Below are positions 61,399-64,000 of a stretch of DNA of 64,000 nt, one piece after another. The stretch is taken from positions 2,542,001 through 2,606,000 of the forward strand of contig NZ_JAZHSD010000001.1 in the NCBI RefSeq assembly GCF_036924745.1. The letters run 5' to 3'. A program made the position numbers and the translations under genes. The notes under the pieces are model-generated. The model saw only the letters and a program-made list of their open reading frames with translations, had not been told where the DNA came from and did not search any database. The DNA comes from Bradyrhizobium sp. AZCC 1693. GTDB taxonomy: Bacteria; Pseudomonadota; Alphaproteobacteria; Rhizobiales; Xanthobacteraceae. Positions within the stretch are counted from its first letter, which is position 1; each line of letters begins with the position of its first letter.

Positions 61399-62379
61399 AT
61401 GCTCGCTTTCACTCTTCGCCGCGCTATCCAGGCCATCGGCGTCATGATCGCGGTCGGCGTCATCGCGTTCTCGATGTTCCGCTTCGCGGGTGACCCAGTC
61501 AACCAAATCGTGTCGCTGGACACGCCGGCCGCCGAGCGCGAGGCGGTACGCAAGTCGCTCGGCCTCGACGATCCCGTGCCGGTGCAGTTCGCCCGCTACT
61601 TCGCCAATGCGGCGCAATTCAAGTTCGGCGTCTCCTATCAATTCCGTCAGCCGGTTTCGAACCTGTTGATGGAGCGGATGCCGGCGACGCTGGAACTGGC
61701 CGCCTGCGCCACCGTTTTCGCCATGGTGTTCGGCATCCTGATGGGGGTCTATTCGGCGCTGCGGCGCGACACCATTCTCACAAAATTTTTCCAGGCGGTA
61801 TCGCTGATCGGAATCTCGCTGCCGACCTTCCTGATCGGCATTCTCCTGATCTATCTGTTCTCGGTGACGCTGGGTTGGCTGCCCTCGTTCGGGCGCGGCG
61901 ACGTGGTGCGGATCGGTTGGTGGACGACGGGTCTGCTCACGCTTTCCGGCCTCAAGGCGCTGATCATGCCATCGATCACGCTAGGCCTGTTCCAGATGAC
62001 CCTGATCATGCGGCTGGTGCGCGCCGAAATGCTCGAAGTGCTCCGCACCGATTACATCCGCTTCGCCCGCGCCCGTGGCCTCACGACACGCGCAATCCAT
62101 TTCGGCCACGCGCTGAAGAACACGCTGGTTCCCGTCATCACCGTGGCAGGGCTGCAGTTTGGCTCGGTAATTGCATTTGCCATCATCACCGAAACCGTCT
62201 TCCAGTGGCCGGGTATGGGATTGTTGTTCGTGCAGGCGGTGCAAAATGTCGATATCCCGATCATGGCGGCCTACCTGCTGATGGTGTCGCTGATCTTCGT
62301 CACCATCAATCTGGTGGTCGACATCCTCTACACCATCGTCGACCCGCGTCTGCGCTCGACCATCAGCCGTCCGGCCTAA
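61399..62379 (+). CDS. Peptide-type ABC transporter permease, DppB family
   Basis: A 326-residue permease with six predicted helices. FTLRRAIQAIGVMIAVGVIA opens it and the inner loop RLVRAEMLEVLRTDYIRFAR followed by ARGLTTRAIHFGHALKNTL is the EAA-type contact with the ATPase. TETVFQWPGMGLLFVQAV is typical of DppB. AAAGGAATCC precedes the ATG. It is the first membrane gene after the binding protein and lies 13 bases before the second permease. Confidence 0.93.
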   Translation: MLAFTLRRAIQAIGVMIAVGVIAFSMFRFAGDPVNQIVSLDTPAAEREAVRKSLGLDDPVPVQFARYFANAAQFKFGVSYQFRQPVSNLLMERMPATLELAACATVFAMVFGILMGVYSALRRDTILTKFFQAVSLIGISLPTFLIGILLIYLFSVTLGWLPSFGRGDVVRIGWWTTGLLTLSGLKALIMPSITLGLFQMTLIMRLVRAEMLEVLRTDYIRFARARGLTTRAIHFGHALKNTLVPVITVAGLQFGSVIAFAIITETVFQWPGMGLLFVQAVQNVDIPIMAAYLLMVSLIFVTINLVVDILYTIVDPRLRSTISRPA

Positions 62380-62392
62380 AGCGAGACATAAG

Positions 62393-63364
62393 ATGTCCGA
62401 TGCCGTGGTGCCCCACCGAGTAGAGCCGAGCGCGCCAGCGGCGCGTTCCGGCACGAGCTGGCTGAAGCGCGCGCTCGACAGCGATATTTTCTATTCGTTC
62501 CGCCGTTCCCGGATGACCATGGTGGCGGCGGCCGTCACCATCCTGTTTTTCCTGCTGGCGATCTTTGCTTCCCAGCTTGCCGTGCAGAACCCGTTCGATC
62601 CGGCGCAACTGCAGTTGATGAATTCGCGGATCTCGCCGCTATGGACTGCCGACGGCCAGAGCCCGTTCCTGCTCGGCACCGACGAACAGGGCCGCGACGT
62701 ATTTTCCGCCATTCTCTACGGTTTGCGGATTTCGCTCGTGGTCGGCGTGCTCGGCGTCATCTTTGCCGGCACGCTCGGCATCACGCTCGGGCTGGTCGCG
62801 GGCTATGTCGGCGGCGCGGTCGACGGCTTGATCATGCGCATCGCCGACGTGCAGCTTACCTTTCCCGCGATCCTGATCGCGCTGTTGGTCAACGGCGTCG
62901 CCAAATCCGTGTTCGGCAACCGGCTGGACGCCATGAGCACGCTGGCGGTGCTGGTGGTCGCAATCGGCTTAAGTTTCTGGGTACAATATGCCCGCACCGT
63001 GCGCGGCTCGGTCATGGTCGAGAAGAGCAAGGACTATGTCGCGGCAGCCCAACTGATCGGCCTGCCCGCGCCCAAGATCATGCTGCGCCATGTGCTGCCG
63101 AACACGATGGGTCCGATCCTCGTCATCGCCACCATCAACCTCGCGCTCGCCATCATCACCGAGGCCACGCTGTCGTTCCTGGGCGCCGGCATGCCGGACA
63201 CCATGCCCTCGCTCGGCACCCTGATCCGGATCGGCAACAATTATCTGTTCGCCGGCGAGTGGTGGATCGTGGCCTTCCCCGGCATTGCACTGGCGGGACT
63301 GATCCTCTCCATCAACCTGCTCGGCGACTGGCTGCGCGACGCGCTCAATCCAAAGCTCCGATGA
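62393..63364 (+). CDS. Peptide-type ABC transporter permease, DppC family
   Basis: A 323-residue permease. The N-terminal cytoplasmic tail is followed by the first helix (MTMVAAAVTILFFLLAIFAS), and LLGTDEQGRDVFSAILYGLR is the DppC hallmark. AAAQLIGLPAPKIMLRHVLP is the ATPase-contact loop and ATLSFLGAGMPDTMPSLGTL the C-terminal family block. It forms the channel with the DppB-type subunit. The stop overlaps the start of the ATPase gene in an ATGA. Confidence 0.93.
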   Translation: MSDAVVPHRVEPSAPAARSGTSWLKRALDSDIFYSFRRSRMTMVAAAVTILFFLLAIFASQLAVQNPFDPAQLQLMNSRISPLWTADGQSPFLLGTDEQGRDVFSAILYGLRISLVVGVLGVIFAGTLGITLGLVAGYVGGAVDGLIMRIADVQLTFPAILIALLVNGVAKSVFGNRLDAMSTLAVLVVAIGLSFWVQYARTVRGSVMVEKSKDYVAAAQLIGLPAPKIMLRHVLPNTMGPILVIATINLALAIITEATLSFLGAGMPDTMPSLGTLIRIGNNYLFAGEWWIVAFPGIALAGLILSINLLGDWLRDALNPKLR

Positions 63365-64000
63365 CCGTTCCTGTCCTCTCCGTGCGTAACCTCGAGGTGG
63401 AATTCCTCACCCGCCGCAGCACGCTGCGCGCGATCAACGGCGTCTCCTTCGACATCGCCAAGGGCGAAGTGCTCGGCGTGGTCGGTGAGTCCGGCGCCGG
63501 CAAATCGGTCACGGGGCTTGCCGTGATCGGGCTGATCGATCCGCCCGGCCGCATCGCAGGCGGCGAGATCTACCTGTCGGGAACGCGGATCGACCATCTG
63601 CCGCCGGAAGAAATCCGCCGCATCCGGGGCAAGCGGATCGGGATGATTTTTCAGGATCCGTTGACCAGCCTCAATCCGCTCTACCGGATCGGCGACCAGA
63701 TCGTCGAGACGATCCGGACCCACCTGAATCTGTCGGAGACCGCGGCGCGCAAGCGCGCCATCGATCTGCTGGCCGAAGTCGGAATCCCCGCGCCGGAAAA
63801 ACGCATCGACGCCTATCCGCACGAATTCTCCGGCGGCATGCGCCAGCGCGTCGTGATCGCGCTCGCGATCTGCGCCGAGCCGGAACTGATCATCGCCGAC
63901 GAGCCGACCACCGCGCTCGACGTCTCCGTGCAGGCGCAGATCATCTCGCTGATCAAGCGCCTCGGGCGCGATCATGGCACGGCGGTGATGCTGGTGACCC
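63361..64000 (+). CDS. Peptide-type ABC transporter ATPase, DppD/OppD family, 5' part
   Basis: The ATG at 63361 overlaps the permease stop by 4 bases and the frame stays open to the right edge, giving at least 213 residues. Walker [18 protein letters not shown], the Q-loop [20 protein letters not shown], the signature [15 protein letters not shown] and Walker [20 protein letters not shown] are all present. It powers the DppBC-type channel. The C-terminal part and probably a second ATPase lie beyond the window. Confidence 0.94.
   Translation, partial: MTVPVLSVRNLEVEFLTRRSTLRAINGVSFDIAKGEVLGVVGESGAGKSVTGLAVIGLIDPPGRIAGGEIYLSGTRIDHLPPEEIRRIRGKRIGMIFQDPLTSLNPLYRIGDQIVETIRTHLNLSETAARKRAIDLLAEVGIPAPEKRIDAYPHEFSGGMRQRVVIALAICAEPELIIADEPTTALDVSVQAQIISLIKRLGRDHGTAVMLVT

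Noticed and set aside
1..64000. tRNA, rRNA, insertion sequence or prophage genes
   Set aside because: I looked for cloverleaf-like ends, transposase motifs and integrase genes and found none I could support by eye; a covariance-model search could still reveal small RNAs.

Overview
The window looks like a chromosomal segment of an alphaproteobacterium, most probably Bradyrhizobium or a close relative in the Nitrobacteraceae. This rests on the high GC content, GTG/ATG starts behind GGAG-type ribosome sites, the dense array of chemoreceptor genes, the branched-chain-type ABC transporter, the phenylacetate and PHA genes, and many imperfect palindromic intergenic repeats of the kind common in that group. 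Gene density is high. I saw no rRNA, tRNA, insertion sequence, integrase or CRISPR array. The species assignment is inference.

Layout. 1-611: 3' end of a thiolase-like acetyltransferase. 782-10057: four methyl-accepting chemotaxis proteins on the minus strand with very similar signalling halves and different sensor halves, interrupted by one AraC-type regulator. 10245-14037: a full L-threonate/tetronate catabolic set (ltnD-otnI-otnK on minus, otnC divergent on plus). 14268-17730: an unusual two-gene cassette, a calcineurin-like metallophosphoesterase followed 7 bp later by a CHAT (caspase-like) peptidase with a long helical tail. By eye it is less GC-rich than its surroundings, and it is the best candidate here for an undescribed system. 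17789-22501: livF-livG-livM-livH and a periplasmic binding protein. 22584-33053: a catabolic block with a DUF1445 hydro-lyase/LysR divergent pair, an M20-type carbamoylase, a 2-hydroxyacid dehydrogenase, a tartrate/malate dehydrogenase, an SDR lacking its catalytic residues, a formamidase-like hydrolase, an amidase and an MFS carrier. The neighbouring Liv transporter probably feeds amide, ureido or amino-acid-like compounds into it.

33219-35497: an alpha/beta hydrolase-OsmC fusion converging on a YeeE/YedE sulfur-transport protein. 35727-43451: a minus-strand phenylacetate operon (paaX, then paaA-B-C-D-E-I-K and a quinone-oxidoreductase-like gene). It covers CoA activation and ring epoxidation but not the downstream paaG/Z/F/H/J steps. 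43646-45887: an esterase-like protein and a DUF445 membrane protein. 46121-48904: a PHA locus (PhaE-like subunit, short class III-like PhaC and a GNAT protein joined by ATGA overlaps, then a phasin with its own palindromic promoter region).

49071-58149: a lipid-oriented block with a self-sufficient CYP102-type P450-reductase, an epoxide-hydrolase-like protein, a WS/DGAT acyltransferase, further alpha/beta hydrolases, a spermidine-synthase-like methyltransferase and a small DUF6489-like protein. 58244-64000: a DadA-like FAD oxidoreductase divergent from a dipeptide/oligopeptide-type ABC transporter whose ATPase gene runs off the end. At least eight families of 40-140 bp palindromic repeats sit mostly at gene ends; one lies inside the paa operon.
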